This document shows positions 32,332-43,600 of a DNA stretch of 64,000 bases, piece after piece. This stretch comes from Theileria orientalis strain Shintoku (Eukaryota; Apicomplexa; Aconoidasida; Piroplasmida; Theileriidae). Position numbers and translations under genes: made by a program. The number at the start of each line of letters is the position of its first letter. Within the stretch, counting starts at the first letter, position 1. The notes beneath the pieces were generated by a model. That model saw nothing but the letters and a program-made list of their open reading frames with translations. It was not told where the DNA came from and made no database searches. The stretch is taken from positions 1,108,001 to 1,172,000 of the forward strand of contig NC_025262.1 in the NCBI RefSeq assembly GCF_000740895.1, in the 5' to 3' direction.

Positions 32332-33905
32332 ATGTATAATTTGCTGAAATTTAGGAGATTCCTAAATACAAGTAGAAATATTGTTGGAAAGCACAAACAC
32401 GAACAAATAGTATGTGTAGAAACAGAGATATATTCTCCGTTCATAAACAACGGTTAGTTACGAACAATTCATGATAAAAAACCTATTTCAGATATTTACT
32501 ACCGCGGTTACCCTCTGAGCAAGTTGGCAACTAGGAATAAGTTTTTGGATAACTTTTATCTCCTATTAAACTCGGATCTTCCATCAAAAAAGCAGGATGC
32601 TGAGTTTGCCAATAAGATTAAAACGGGAATGAAAGATATTCCGGCCATGATCAGGAACTTGAATGCCGCAATTCCTGCTAATATTAACATCTGTGTAAGC
32701 TCCGGAGTCCTAAAGAACGTATTTTAGGATTTTTTAACAAGCTCGTTTGCGCTAATGAACCTGAATAGTGGAGGCAACTTCGACCGGGAATATGGGCATA
32801 TTTTTGGGCAGTGCTTAGGCATTCTCAGCGAAAGATATTTTGCTGGTGTAAAATATAAGTTAGATTCGGAAGACCCGTTTACGAGTTTTGCAAAAGGTGT
32901 ATTGTTTAACGGAGAACCAGAGGTTAGAGCATTCGATAGATGATAATAATTGCAATCAGCTTGACGAATCGGTTTCTAAGTTGCTGAACGCGGTATTCAC
33001 AATCTACATGGAGCACGGGCTGACAAGTACCTTAAAAGTAAGATATTGAATTATAGGCGCATCGTACAGCTGCAGAATATGCATTTCTGAGGGAGGAAGT
33101 ACCTTTTCAGGCCTAATATGTGCATCTGCCACGCACAAATACGCAATGGAAACTTTGAATTCATACCTGGTCTTAAAAGAATTGACAGATAAGCAGCTTC
33201 AAGAAGTGCTAAAATCATTTGAATTTAACAACAACTTAAAATTCCCACTAGATGAAATCACATTTAATAGGAGAGATCCCAGGTGTAGAATAATAGCAGT
33301 ACGTTAAATGGGTGTTTATATATGTGTGTATAGGAAATATGCAAAGAGCATTTCGGTGAAGATATTTTCTCGAAACTATCCGAAATTGAAAATAAGTTTT
33401 CGAACAGGTTGTATTTTAAATTCGACGTGTACGTCTTCGAATTAATGAAGAGGTACGTGTCACGTAAATTAGTACGATAAGTTGGTGGATGAATAAATAG
33501 ATACAATGATAGGCGGATAGATGATTAGATATATTTATAGGTAAATAAATGGATATATATTGGTGTCAATGTGCAGTTAAACAACCATTTGCCGCAATTA
33601 TGAGTTTCTAACGTAAATTTAGGCTATACCATCATGTAAATAATGGGTGTGATGACCTCTACTTTAATGGTAATTTATTCAATAAGCATTTGAAGGATAA
33701 GATCATGGCTATGCTAATGTCCTCTAGAATCGCAGGTGTGTCAAATTTACTGATTCATTGGTCCGACTTTCCATACTCCAGGTCAACATAACTCACATTA
33801 TGTTCAGGGTGGCTTTCTCATATCTCTGAACAGAGAAAGATCGGTAGAAGAATTGAGCACTTAGCCGCCTATGTAGGAGTACCTCCTCGACTTAAAGATC
33901 AATAA
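32332..33905 (+). CDS. Divergent citrate synthase
   Basis: The gene has about eight exons. The first ends near 32453, and the product begins with a basic mitochondrial-type leader (LLKFRRFLNTSRN). The fold is recognisable: DIYYRGYPLSKLA (usually TYRGY), EHGLTSASYSCRIC (usually DHGLNASTFAAR), RRDPRCRI (usually DPRA), and the C-terminal SRIAGWLSHISEQ ... RIEHLAAYVGVPPR, close to RVAGW...YVGP. The strongly conserved GPLHGGAN oxaloacetate/CoA loop is replaced by a shorter SATHKYAM segment, so at most one histidine remains. The DPR aspartate is kept. This suggests a citrate or 2-methylcitrate synthase with altered or lost activity, in the mitochondrion. I used the donor A|GTACC near 33032, which restores the alignment. 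Confidence 0.8.
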
Positions 33906-34145
33906 TATGATTTATACTATTGTGTAGTAAATTCCATGTATACTAGTGTGTAGTAGTACAATGTATATTGGTGTGTACGAGTTAGTATGATATATACTAA
34001 TGTATATATGCTATATTCTAATGTGTAATGGTTAGAGTATATACTACTGCGTATTAGTTAATATAATATGTGCTAATGTGTAATGGTTTGTGCATATATA
34101 CTACTGCGTATGTGTGTATTAATGGCACATAGTTAAAATCTGCTC
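33906..34145 (+). repeat. Degenerate TATACTA/TGTGTA repeat spacer
   Basis: This spacer between two convergent genes is built of imperfect repeats. The clearest pair starts near 34018 and 34073 (ctaatgtgtaatggtt, then atatactactgcgtat), spaced about 55 bp apart. Shorter copies of the same words (tactagtgtgtag, tactaatgtat) fill the rest. No ORF is present. Confidence 0.65.
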
Positions 34146-35623
34146 TTAAAGTGGATTGTTGTTGTTTAAAACGCCGTTTATGTCGACGAGGACCCAGTCG
34201 CCAGTCTCAAAATCAACCTTTTTACCGGGCCTCAGCTCTGAACTCAGCTTAAATTCAGACTCGAAGCAGAGGCGATGCGTGCACAGTGGCTTAAAGTCGG
34301 ACCACACGACCTCGCCGCCCTCGTCCGTGAGGGTGAGCGACTGGGTGGTGTTTAGGAGGACTTCCATTCTCATGACGGCGCCCTTTTCGAAGCACTTCAT
34401 TATCATAGTTCGGTACTCCTCGGGAGTTTTCGGGGGACCTGACTTAGTGATTATCACGGGGTTGATGCCGGAAGCCCTGTTCAGTAACATGTCGCTGAAA
34501 ACGTCATCACGGCTCCCTCCAATAGTCAAGTAGAACTTATCCATAACTAGGTCGTCAATCGACTTTATGTTTAAATTAATCTGAACATAAATTGCGTGAT
34601 ACTATGTTGAATAATTGGTACACGATTATACACTCAAATATAATAACAAGAATAACAAGTCTAACTAAAGACCCTTATCTAACAATTACCTTCAAATGTA
34701 GCGAATTAAGAAAGTCGATCCCATTTTTTATATACTTAAACAGCTTCTCGTTACAGCACTGTTCCAATAGGCCAAAATCCTGATTGTTTATGGACTCCGA
34801 GACTGAATTGAATGCGAATTTAACCCCGTTTAAATTTTTCTAAATTTATCGATTAGATATAGCCGATTTAAAATATTAAGCTTTGGTGTTCCAACGTAGT
34901 ACGGTGTGTATGAATACACACATAAGTGCATAGAATTGTGTGAAATAGGTGTCTATTGAGTACCTCGTTAGTTGAGTCCATTACGTTTGGGACAAAGTAC
35001 CTTGCTACCACCATCATTGCCTTGTTCATAAGTCTCGTGAACATGGGAGAGTGCACTTTGGAAATGCTTTCGTACGATGAGGAAAATAGTTTACAAAAAT
35101 CAAGTCCAAAGGTTAACTTATTGTTAATCTTCTGGGAGTCCAGCAGCTTGCACAGCAAGTCAATGTCGGTTTTATTGCCTTGGAGGGAAAGCACTCCTGA
35201 AAGCAGCTCAACCAAAACACGAACCTCGTGCCTTTTAAAGGGATACGACGAAATCGCCAATCCTGTCAACTCATCCTTACACTTCTGTATCAACCGCATA
35301 AGGTTACTATTCTTGTCCCAAGTCCACTTCAGGAGCTTGAGAAACTCCTCTGTGCATAGAAGATTCTCAGGCCTCTGACAGTCTTCAGTAGGATCAGAAT
35401 CAATGCGAACCGATTGGCCAGAGTCAGTATTTTCAACGGAAGACGTTGACGCGTGCCGTATTCGATTTATTCCTGAAGGAATGTTAAAGTTGCAGGTGGC
35501 ATATTGGCTAATGTTGATATGGTTGGATGTACTAATAGAATGTGATTTATAAGTGAGATTCCTAGGCAACAAACGCCTGTAACTTAACTTAATCAAATCA
35601 TTTAAAGGCTTAGTCGTTTTCAT
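34146..35623 (-). CDS. Mitochondrial Tim44/mL45-like protein (tentative)
   Basis: Three exons (34964-35623, 34690-34839, 34146-34580) close in phase to give 414 residues. The N-terminus (KLSYRRLLPRNLTYKS) looks like a mitochondrial presequence. Residues 75-215 are helical. From about residue 222, a helix reading FAFNSVSESINNQDF is followed by LLEQCCNEKLFKYI and then a mixed sheet region ending DWVLVDINGVL. This order resembles the Tim44-like domain shared by Tim44, MBA1 and ribosomal protein mL45, where a helix precedes a curved sheet. The similarity is weak and read from memory, so the assignment is tentative. Alternatives include any NTF2-like fold protein of the mitochondrion. Confidence 0.5.
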
Positions 35624-35750
35624 TTCATTAAAAAAGTAACAGCTGTGTTTATTTAATACCAGGTTGTATTTTTTGTCGTGCTAACAAAAGCTCAAATTTA
35701 AAGTCTTTTAAATTAATTATTGCTATTATAAATGGGATTAGTGTGTAAAA

Positions 35751-36983
35751 ATGATCAGATTGTCTAGAATAACAACGTTTTCAGGCTACACATGTCCCGG
35801 AGCTTCGAAGATGAAGTGGTTTTTTGTAAAACCGTACGTGAGAGCAGATCCTACCAGCCTGATTCATTATCCCGAGACCTCGAACATAGATAAAAGGAAG
35901 ATCGATTGGATGTATGATAAGCCTTACGACAGGTAAGTCCAAGTCGTTTTAAATTTGGTCCAGGTCGGAAGTCATTTCCGTGTATGGCCCGAATACAATT
36001 GAACTGCGCAACCTGCCAATGGGAAGGACTCCAGAGTACCTTCAGGAGAGGCTCAGAAGGTTCTTCTCAAAGTTTGGAGTCGTGTCGTTCTGTAGGTGTA
36101 AACCTCACGACCTGGACCCCTACCAGTGTAACGGCACCGGTTACGTCACATTCAGAAGTAAGAAGGCGTCGATAGAGGCAGCGTCAGCTAACTTGGTGTT
36201 TCCGTTCACACTCCACAGTAAAAAGATAGCAATTCGGCATCTGGACACCGATAGGACCAATGACCCAGATTATTTATATAAGAACCAGCATTACAATAAG
36301 CAAATCCTCGCAATAGCCAAGGACTTGTACGCGAAGATATATAAAACGGGAATATGTGACCTGAGTAAAATATCGCACGGACTTTACGAAAGGAACTTCT
36401 ACACGGGAAAGTTGCACAAAGCAGGACTCTCAATATTCATGAGATTTGGAAGCTGGGCTGGATTTTTAAATTTTGAGCCTTTTAGAGAATTATTTAAAGT
36501 TGAAGGTAATTACTCCAGACAGTTGCTGTTATTTACCCTTATTACTTATATTATTCGTTTGATATTATAACACATGTTGCTATTATGTATGTTAATTGGC
36601 GCTAACTATGGTTATTACACATTGACTACTTATATTAATCCAATGATACGGCAGATGGCAAGGTTACCCTTCTATTGACCGGAGACGAGAAGATGGAAAG
36701 AGTAATGAAACTAGCGGAAATAATACTAGGTCGTATGCTCGAGGAGACTGTAACTAGGGACTGGAGGGAAGGGAAGCCCAAATTGATAGAGCAGGCGCAG
36801 AAGGAAGTAGACGCGCTGTACTATATGCAGCCTCTTCCGGAACAGCTGCAGCTGCTTTCAAGGAGCCACAACATGTATCGCCTACATGACGAACGCCACC
36901 TCTTTAAGATATCAATAAAGCAGAAGCGTAACGAGGCCAGAAGGCTGTACAGAAGTATGAAAAGAGCACAGGTTGAACAATGA
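35751..36983 (+). CDS. RRM-containing, probably organellar protein
   Basis: Three exons (35751-35932, 35964-36505, 36655-36983) close in phase to give 350 residues. The N-terminus (MIRLSRITTFSGY) suits a mitochondrial presequence. Residues 65-145 form an RNA recognition motif: NTIELRNLPMGRTPEYLQ as RNP2 and its helix, then FFSKFGVVSFCRC and TGYVTFRSKK as RNP1. The region after it is helical and charged, ending in a Lys/Arg-rich helix (QKRNEARRLYRSMKRAQ). A role in mitochondrial RNA or ribosome biology is likely from these parts, but no specific family is recognised. The start lies 127 bp from the divergent Tim44-like gene. Confidence 0.68.
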
Positions 36984-37224
36984 GAAAAAAAGGTAATTAC
37001 ACTGATTAACGAGTGGCCTGGCACATTGTAGCCATGATCCCTGTAAAGGCACATCGTAGCCATGCACAGCCATGTAAAAAGGCAAAATTATCAAAATTTT
37101 AAAAAGGTTTTGTAATAAAATGGTTCACAGCTTTACAACATGTAACGCCGACAATACCAGCATAATCGGTATGCATAAATTATAGAATAGTTAAGGTGTA
37201 CACTGAAAATCTAATTTATAAACA

Positions 37225-38268
37225 TTATTTGTTCTTTAGTGTTAGTCTAGGGTTTGTCTCCTCCTGGTCACGCTCACGGTCCTTGGTGATCCTCTCGAAA
37301 CGCTCAATGTCCTCAGTCATCATGGTGTGCATGAGCTGAGCAGTGTGCAAGAAAGTCCAGTCAAAGATAAAGTCGTACTGATAACCCTGTCTAAAAAACA
37401 AATCCTTGAGAATTCTCCTCAAATACGAATAATCAGGCCTGTCCTCGAACCTGAGAGATCTGGCGTAGTTGATGAAGGTGACAAACTCGAAGGGGAGCTG
37501 TTTGCAAAGTAAGTCGACAGGAATTGCGATTTTTTTCTCGCTGATTTTATCATACTTGTCCTTCTTGCTCGTGGCCTTGAGACCCTGCCAGGGGAGACTG
37601 CCGCGCATGAAGTAGAGCAGCACGTAACCGAGAGCCTCCATGTCGTCACGACGACTCTGCTCTATGCCCAGGTGAGTGTTTATGCTGGCGTAACGAGCAG
37701 TGCCAGTCAGGTTCTTGCCCTCCCTGTAACATATGTGCTGAGCAGTTTTAGAGTCACGGTATTTCTTGGCTAGCCCGAAGTCGATGATGTAAACAATTGA
37801 CATCTTTTTGCCACGGCCTATCAAAAAGTTGTCAGGTTTAATGTCTCTGTGAATAAAGTTTTTCGAGTGGCAGTACTCTATACGGTTTAACATTTGGTCT
37901 GCTAACATGAGCACTGTTTTTAGACTCAGTTTCCTGTTACATATTGTAAATAAATCCTCGAGTGAAGGGCCCAGGAGGTCCATGATAAGGATGTTGTACT
38001 CCCCCTCTATGCCGTACCAGTGGATGGTTGGGATTCCTACGCCACCTGCTAGCAGCTTGTACAGCTTCGACTCGTATAGAAGCTGAGGGTGGCGGCTTCT
38101 ATGAGATTCTAACTTTATTGCGACGTCCTCGCCGGTGGTTATGTGAGTTCCAATGAAAATGTCACCGAAGGAGCCGCTGCCGATCTTGCGACCGAGTCGA
38201 TACTTGCCACCGACTCTAATTTCCAGTGACCTACCGAGCATCTTGGCCAGTAAGTATAAAGATTTCAA
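37225..38268 (-). CDS. CK1: Casein kinase 1
   Basis: This is a single-exon protein kinase of 347 residues. It has the glycine loop ([11 protein letters not shown]), the VAIKLES lysine, the catalytic loop [18 protein letters not shown], and the CK1-specific replacement of APE by a [14 protein letters not shown] stretch with EQSRRDDME. The short charged C-terminal tail matches the Plasmodium and Toxoplasma CK1 alpha-like kinases, which lack the long tails of vertebrate CK1 delta/epsilon. Met at 38241 ([12 protein letters not shown]) is the likelier start, since most CK1 proteins begin just before that segment; the longer form adds nine hydrophobic residues. A cytosolic, and in related parasites partly secreted, Ser/Thr kinase. 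Confidence 0.95.
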   Translation of the reverse strand: MKSLYLLAKMLGRSLEIRVGGKYRLGRKIGSGSFGDIFIGTHITTGEDVAIKLESHRSRHPQLLYESKLYKLLAGGVGIPTIHWYGIEGEYNILIMDLLGPSLEDLFTICNRKLSLKTVLMLADQMLNRIEYCHSKNFIHRDIKPDNFLIGRGKKMSIVYIIDFGLAKKYRDSKTAQHICYREGKNLTGTARYASINTHLGIEQSRRDDMEALGYVLLYFMRGSLPWQGLKATSKKDKYDKISEKKIAIPVDLLCKQLPFEFVTFINYARSLRFEDRPDYSYLRRILKDLFFRQGYQYDFIFDWTFLHTAQLMHTMMTEDIERFERITKDRERDQEETNPRLTLKNK

Positions 38269-39209
38269 AGATGATTAAAATTTGAACTAATCATCAGAAT
38301 TTGAAAATGAAATTGCAAATAAATTAGTCCGCTTCAGTGATTAAATAGTGCTCCGTGGCTTTTAAAACAATTTAAGTGATTTTATAAAAAACAGTTATCC
38401 ATAATTTAGGTTGTATGTGAGTTGAAAATTAAAATACAAAATTATTGAGGCAGATTCAGTAGAACAACGAGGTGAACAACATATAAAATACAAAAATAGG
38501 AAGATCTACTGAAACGAAACCGATATAGGCTTAACTACATAAACTATGTGAAAATAATCCGCTTGTAAATTCAGCTGATTCGCTCTTAACTTCTTTTTAA
38601 TGAAAATTCTTTACCCACTATATTTAGCATCATACGTGAATCTGAGCCGGCCGGATTCAAAAAAAAATATCCTGGAAACATGCACAAACTCAATAATTTT
38701 TTAATTTGCGCTAGTTTCCTCGTTTAGCCTTAATAATCTCCGAGTTGGCACGATTTCGTACTGTCGCGGGAGCCAAGTGCCACGAACTTTTTTCTCGGCA
38801 CTAAACTATTTAGATGCGGCTACAGTGAAGCTTTCGTCACTTCAGCCGCTTTTTTAATTTAGTGTATGTTTATTTTCCGGAAGATCTTTACGATTCCGAA
38901 TAAGTTAATAGGCACACCTACTTGCATAGTTATAATTTTCTAATGAGGTACTCCAGGGCTTTCATTCGCAGCCCGTTTCTGCTCAAAGGCGTGAGATTTT
39001 ACGTTTGGCGTTGTCTTTATTATTTATTTGCGACTTTGAGAGGTGAAACTTCAGGTTTCTGCCGGCCGTGGGAGCCACACCGATTTTTGGCCACGCCATC
39101 CACCGTAGCTGCTCATATATACGTATTCAGTCCATTTAAAATTTCTAGCACATTATGTGTAATTAAACGGGCCTTTTGAGTCTCAAATTTGAACTCCAAG
39201 ACAGGGAGC
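38269..39209. other. Long spacer upstream of CK1
   Basis: About 940 bp lie between the CK1 start and the 3' end of the next minus-strand gene. No ORF has exon-like composition. Unlike other spacers it has GC-rich islands with strong inverted repeats (about 38640-38860 and 39055-39115), so it may encode a structured RNA or hold a large promoter and 5' UTR. Confidence 0.5.
38741..38856. ncRNA. Candidate structured RNA: two hairpins and T-run
   Basis: A TGGCAC at 38746-38751 pairs with GTGCCA at 38777-38782. A second, stronger hairpin pairs GCGGCT (38816-38821) with AGCCGC (38844-38849) and, after a 2x2 internal loop, AGTGA with TCACT. A run of T follows at 38850-38855. The strand is unknown; the T-run favours plus. 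No known RNA family was recognised (I looked for U1-U6, SRP, RNase P and U3 boxes by eye). Confidence 0.3.
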
Positions 39210-40392
39210 TCAGATTCTGTACCGGCCTCCGCCGATGGTATAGCAGTTCTCGTTGATTCCATAGCTTTTCGACTTAAACAGCTTTGTTATGTCAGGCAGG
39301 GGTTCCTCCACGACCTTTTTCTTCTCAGATAACGCAGCCCGCACCTTTTCCATCTGCTCCTCGGACACCGAGTACGGGTCGACGGCCTTGTCGTCGGCGG
39401 GCGCCTCAGCCTGGTCTAGAACGGTGCTCTTGAGGTGAGGGTTCCAGCCGACCTGGAACGCAGACTGCAGCTGAACGTGGATGAGCGGGCACTTGGTCAC
39501 CGAGTCGATCATGAGCCCGTAGTTCTTGAGGTTGTGGAAGCTGACCCAGCAGTCCTTCCTGGGCCTCTGCCTAACCACAGAGGCGCTGCCCTCAAACAGG
39601 CTCGGAATCTCCCCCCTCAGCAGCTCGTTCCTCTTAAAGTCGTCCAGGTATTTCGAGGACATGATCAGGGCGTCAGTCTCACTCACCTCGTTGGCCTCAT
39701 CCTTGGCCAGGCTCCTTATACTGTCCCTCTTCAGGATCTCCACCTGCTCCTCGTCCAGCCTCGGATCCGGTATTTTCTCCCCAAAGTAAAAGTTTTTTCC
39801 TCCCCAGTCCTGCCTGGGGATGTCGAACGGTCTTCCGAACAGGCGGCAGTAGTCCTTTGCGATATTGTACTCCAGGTAGTCGTCGTAGAAGAACACCTGA
39901 ACGTAATGTGCATTGCGGCAGAGTCGCGACGCCAGCGTCAGCATCAAACATACCTCTCCGTCGTAGATCCTCTGCCTGAGTGATTTCTTATTGAAAAGTC
40001 GCCTGTAAGTCGGATCCTCTCTCTTGACTCGGTTCAGCTCCACGTTCATCTTGGGCTCAACTGAGCTATCTTTTTCGGCTTTGTCCGCCTCTTTAGCAGG
40101 CTTTTCCGTATCTACACGTTTATGATGAACATGTGCAAATACCTTTGATTTCCACACCCGTTCCCGCCTTATACTTAAAATATTCCTTCGTTTTAAACTC
40201 GTAGGGGTATCTGCGGTGGTGGAAGGGCGCCCTTATGTGGGTAGTCCTGTTGATGTGTACGTTGCGGACCAGGTCAACGACTTTTGGCGGCGACCAGGAG
40301 TAATCGGGCCCCGGTTCCTCAGAATCCTCGGGTTCCTCCCACCACTTAACTTCACTATCCTCGTTTCCGTAAATATCTATCTGATCAGACAT
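39210..40392 (-). CDS. Unknown protein with acidic N-terminus
   Basis: Two exons (40143-40392 and 39210-40111), joined by a 31-nt intron, close in phase to give 383 residues. The first 35 residues are acidic and aromatic (EVKWWEEPEDSEE). They are followed by a basic His/Arg stretch (IRAPFHHRRYPYEF) and a Lys/Glu linker. The central 150 residues look folded (a Leu-rich helix with CLMLTLASRLCRNAHYVQVFFYDD) and the end is GGGRYRI. No signal peptide or membrane helix is visible. The overall look is that of a soluble mitochondrial or cytosolic structural protein, but I do not recognise the family. Confidence 0.65.
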
Positions 40393-40678
40393 TGTTTAAA
40401 CCTTAAAAACTAGAACACGCGTTAAGCAAATTTTATTTTACAGGGATCTTAAAAACTACATTTAAAAATAATGAAATCTGATCAATATCGACTTTTGCGC
40501 TTGTGCACCATGATGTGTAAGCGAGCATCCCATTATTCCAATAAAACCCGGATATAAGCACCAAGTAGAGTGAATAGAACTGATTATATTATTATTTAGT
40601 GGCCGTCGAGGGTATTTGCCCAAAAATTGTCCTCTGAACTCCACTAACTCGTGAGTGGCAGTGGCTCCTGATTTAAAA

Positions 40679-43600
40679 TTAATTTACAGCCCGAATTACC
40701 TGCTTCACTATCTCCATTGCTCGGTTCAGTGTGACCTCCTTAGAGCAGCTGGTTCCGTCCTCGTTCACTATCTCGTAAAACACTTGAGCCGGCTTAAGCA
40801 GTTGCTCCCTTAATAATCTATAGGCCATACCAACGCACCTGAACGTCGTTACGACTATCTGGGACCCTTCCTTGGCCTGTTTTTCCAGTAACTTGGCCAA
40901 CTTGCTCCTGTATTGGTCGTCCAGCGCCGAGTCAACTTCGTCCAGCAGGTAAAAGGGCGCCGGCTTCAGCTTCTGTAGCGACAAAATGAACGCCAATGAC
41001 ACCAGCGTCTTCTGCCCCCCTAAGTCATTTTGATAAGATGCTCTCCATTCCAGTGTGCTTACCTGACAGCTGATTTATTTGTGCATCTTCTGAAGTTGAG
41101 TTAAACGAGACCTTTATGTCCAATCCGCTGAAATGCTCATCGTTGTCCACTACGATGCACTCTGCAAATGTGTAAATAAAAATCGTGAACGGCTGGAGGA
41201 AATCCAAAAATAAAAAAGGTTTTGAAATAAAAATTGAAGTGACTCTATCACTGTGCTACACTTTCTAACCTGGAAGATGCGCCTCTGCGCTTCTGTGTTT
41301 ATCCTTTTTTATCAGCGCCTACGACCATTCTTATTTATGATGCAACCAACCAGCTTAATTTTCCCATTGGGGACCAGCTGCTGAAATATTTCTCCAATGT
41401 TTCCGTTAGTCGTCGCTACCAGGTCAACCAAGTTCTTATCCTTTTCCGTTTTCAGCTTCTACAAATTAATCAGTTTAAACACTTAATTCAACTCCATGTC
41501 GTACCTTAATTGACTTGTATATCTCCTCTTTCGAGAGTAGTATTTGATGCTTTCTACTACTCAGCTGTTCAAACTCGTCTAAAAACAGAAATTAGTATTC
41601 TTTTCTAACCCTTTAAATCGTTACAGTCCTTCGAGGATACGTGGCTGGAGTAGTCCAGGTAACTGCATTCCTAATAATTTTACATTAAACCATCACTCGC
41701 ATCCGATTAACTAATAATAGTTGTAGCTTTCAAAACTATAACTACAGCCTACTTTGTTAATTTGTGCTAGTTGATCTAGCACTAAACTCCGCTCCTTAAT
41801 CATATTCAACTTTGCGCTTTCTCTCACTTTAACGTCCATGCAACTTAGTTGTGATTTGTATTCACTCAGTGCGAGCCTAACCATTGTTACATTTAATCCT
41901 TGTGTTATTCTTACGTGATTGACGACTTTAACTGTGCTATTGACTTCAATTTACTCGTTTCCTGCTGCAACTTAAAATAATTTGATTTATTTTCATTTTC
42001 CAGCTTCAATATTTGCAGATTAACTTCTTCAATTTTGTCCTAAAAAATACACATATTTAATTGTATATTCAAATAGCTTTTTACTGTTTCATCTAACTTT
42101 TATTGCTAGTACAGAAGTAGTAATAGTAGTAGTAGCAGTGGTATTAGTAGTAATAGCAATACTACCAATAGTAGTAGCAACAGTAGTAATAGCAATAGTA
42201 GCAGTGACACTTACTTGTATTGCTTCGTTTAAGTAGTCATTTGAAAACTCCTCGCTCAACTAAAAGCTCTTATTCAACCTTAAGCTTACGTTGTTTTTTG
42301 CCGTTTCCACCTCCTTCAGCGTCTGCTTCAACTCCTCCAGGTGATGCTTGTAGTCGTTCAGCATTTGCGTGTTCACTATTATCTTCTTGGACAAATCTGC
42401 TCTCTTCACGCTCAGCTCTTCGTATCTGCTTTTCAGCTGCTGTTTCTTTCCGTCTAGACTCAGCATTTCATTCTTCAGGGCAGCCAAACTCCTGTAGTTC
42501 TTTTCAAGCTTCCCGTCTATTTGCTCCGTGTCATCACTTTTACTCTTCCTGTCCTTCTTTGCATTCAACGACTCCTTAAAACTACACGTTACTTTATTTT
42601 ATCTTATTTTTTCACCTGTTAATCTGATCATCGATCAATTTTATCTGATTTTTAAATTCAGTTTGCTTATCTTCGTCCATTTTTAGTTTCAGTGACTCCT
42701 CAAAGCTAAATAGTGTTATAACATTCGAATCGTTCCTATTACTATAACTTTAACAATTTAACCTAGCTTTCTACTACTTCTTACTCTGTTAAGTTATTTA
42801 ACGATATTGTCAGTGAGTTGTACTGTTCGAACGCGCTGTTGTACTCTTCTTTCGTCAAATTGTAACGTAACTTCACATCCTCCAGCAGCTACGTCTATAT
42901 TTCTTCGTTTTACTAACCTTATTTATCTCATCCAACTCCGAGTTTAACACCTTTATCTTCTTCTCAGTGCTATCGTACTCTTCCTGTGCGTTTTTCAATC
43001 TAAATTATCACATGTCATCTTTTGCCGTTACTTTTTGTATGTCAACAGCGTCGAGTCTCCCAAATTCGTGTAGCCTCCCGATACGATGCCATTGTGATAA
43101 AACTGTAAATAGTGTGAGTTATCGACTGTTTTGTCATTTTTTCTAGTTACGCTGACCACTCGTATCTGTTTGCTATATACCCTAGGTATCTTATCTGCCT
43201 TTGTACATCTATCTATCTATCAATCAACTCTTTGTATATTCTTCGTAACTACTCCTTACTATTTCTCCGTTCATCGTCACTGAATTCTGGTTTTTCGACA
43301 ACAGCTTTATTGCCGTCTCTGTATCTGGCACCAGGTTAAAGTCTTTGAGCAGCGAGTCTATCAGGCTATCCAGTTTCGGATCGTACTTGACGCAAGCCTT
43401 CAGCGGTACCACACTTTCATCTGCCTCCTTGCTCCCACTCCTTATTTCCGGCTCCTGATTCAGCAAGTCCAGCGAGATGATTCTTATGTTGGTCGTGTAT
43501 CTACTCCGCCTGCTCTCTATGAAGTTCACCAGCGCCTTTGCGTACTCTATGTTTGAGACCACGATTGTGAACAGCTTCGACCTCAGCACCTGTTCTATTG

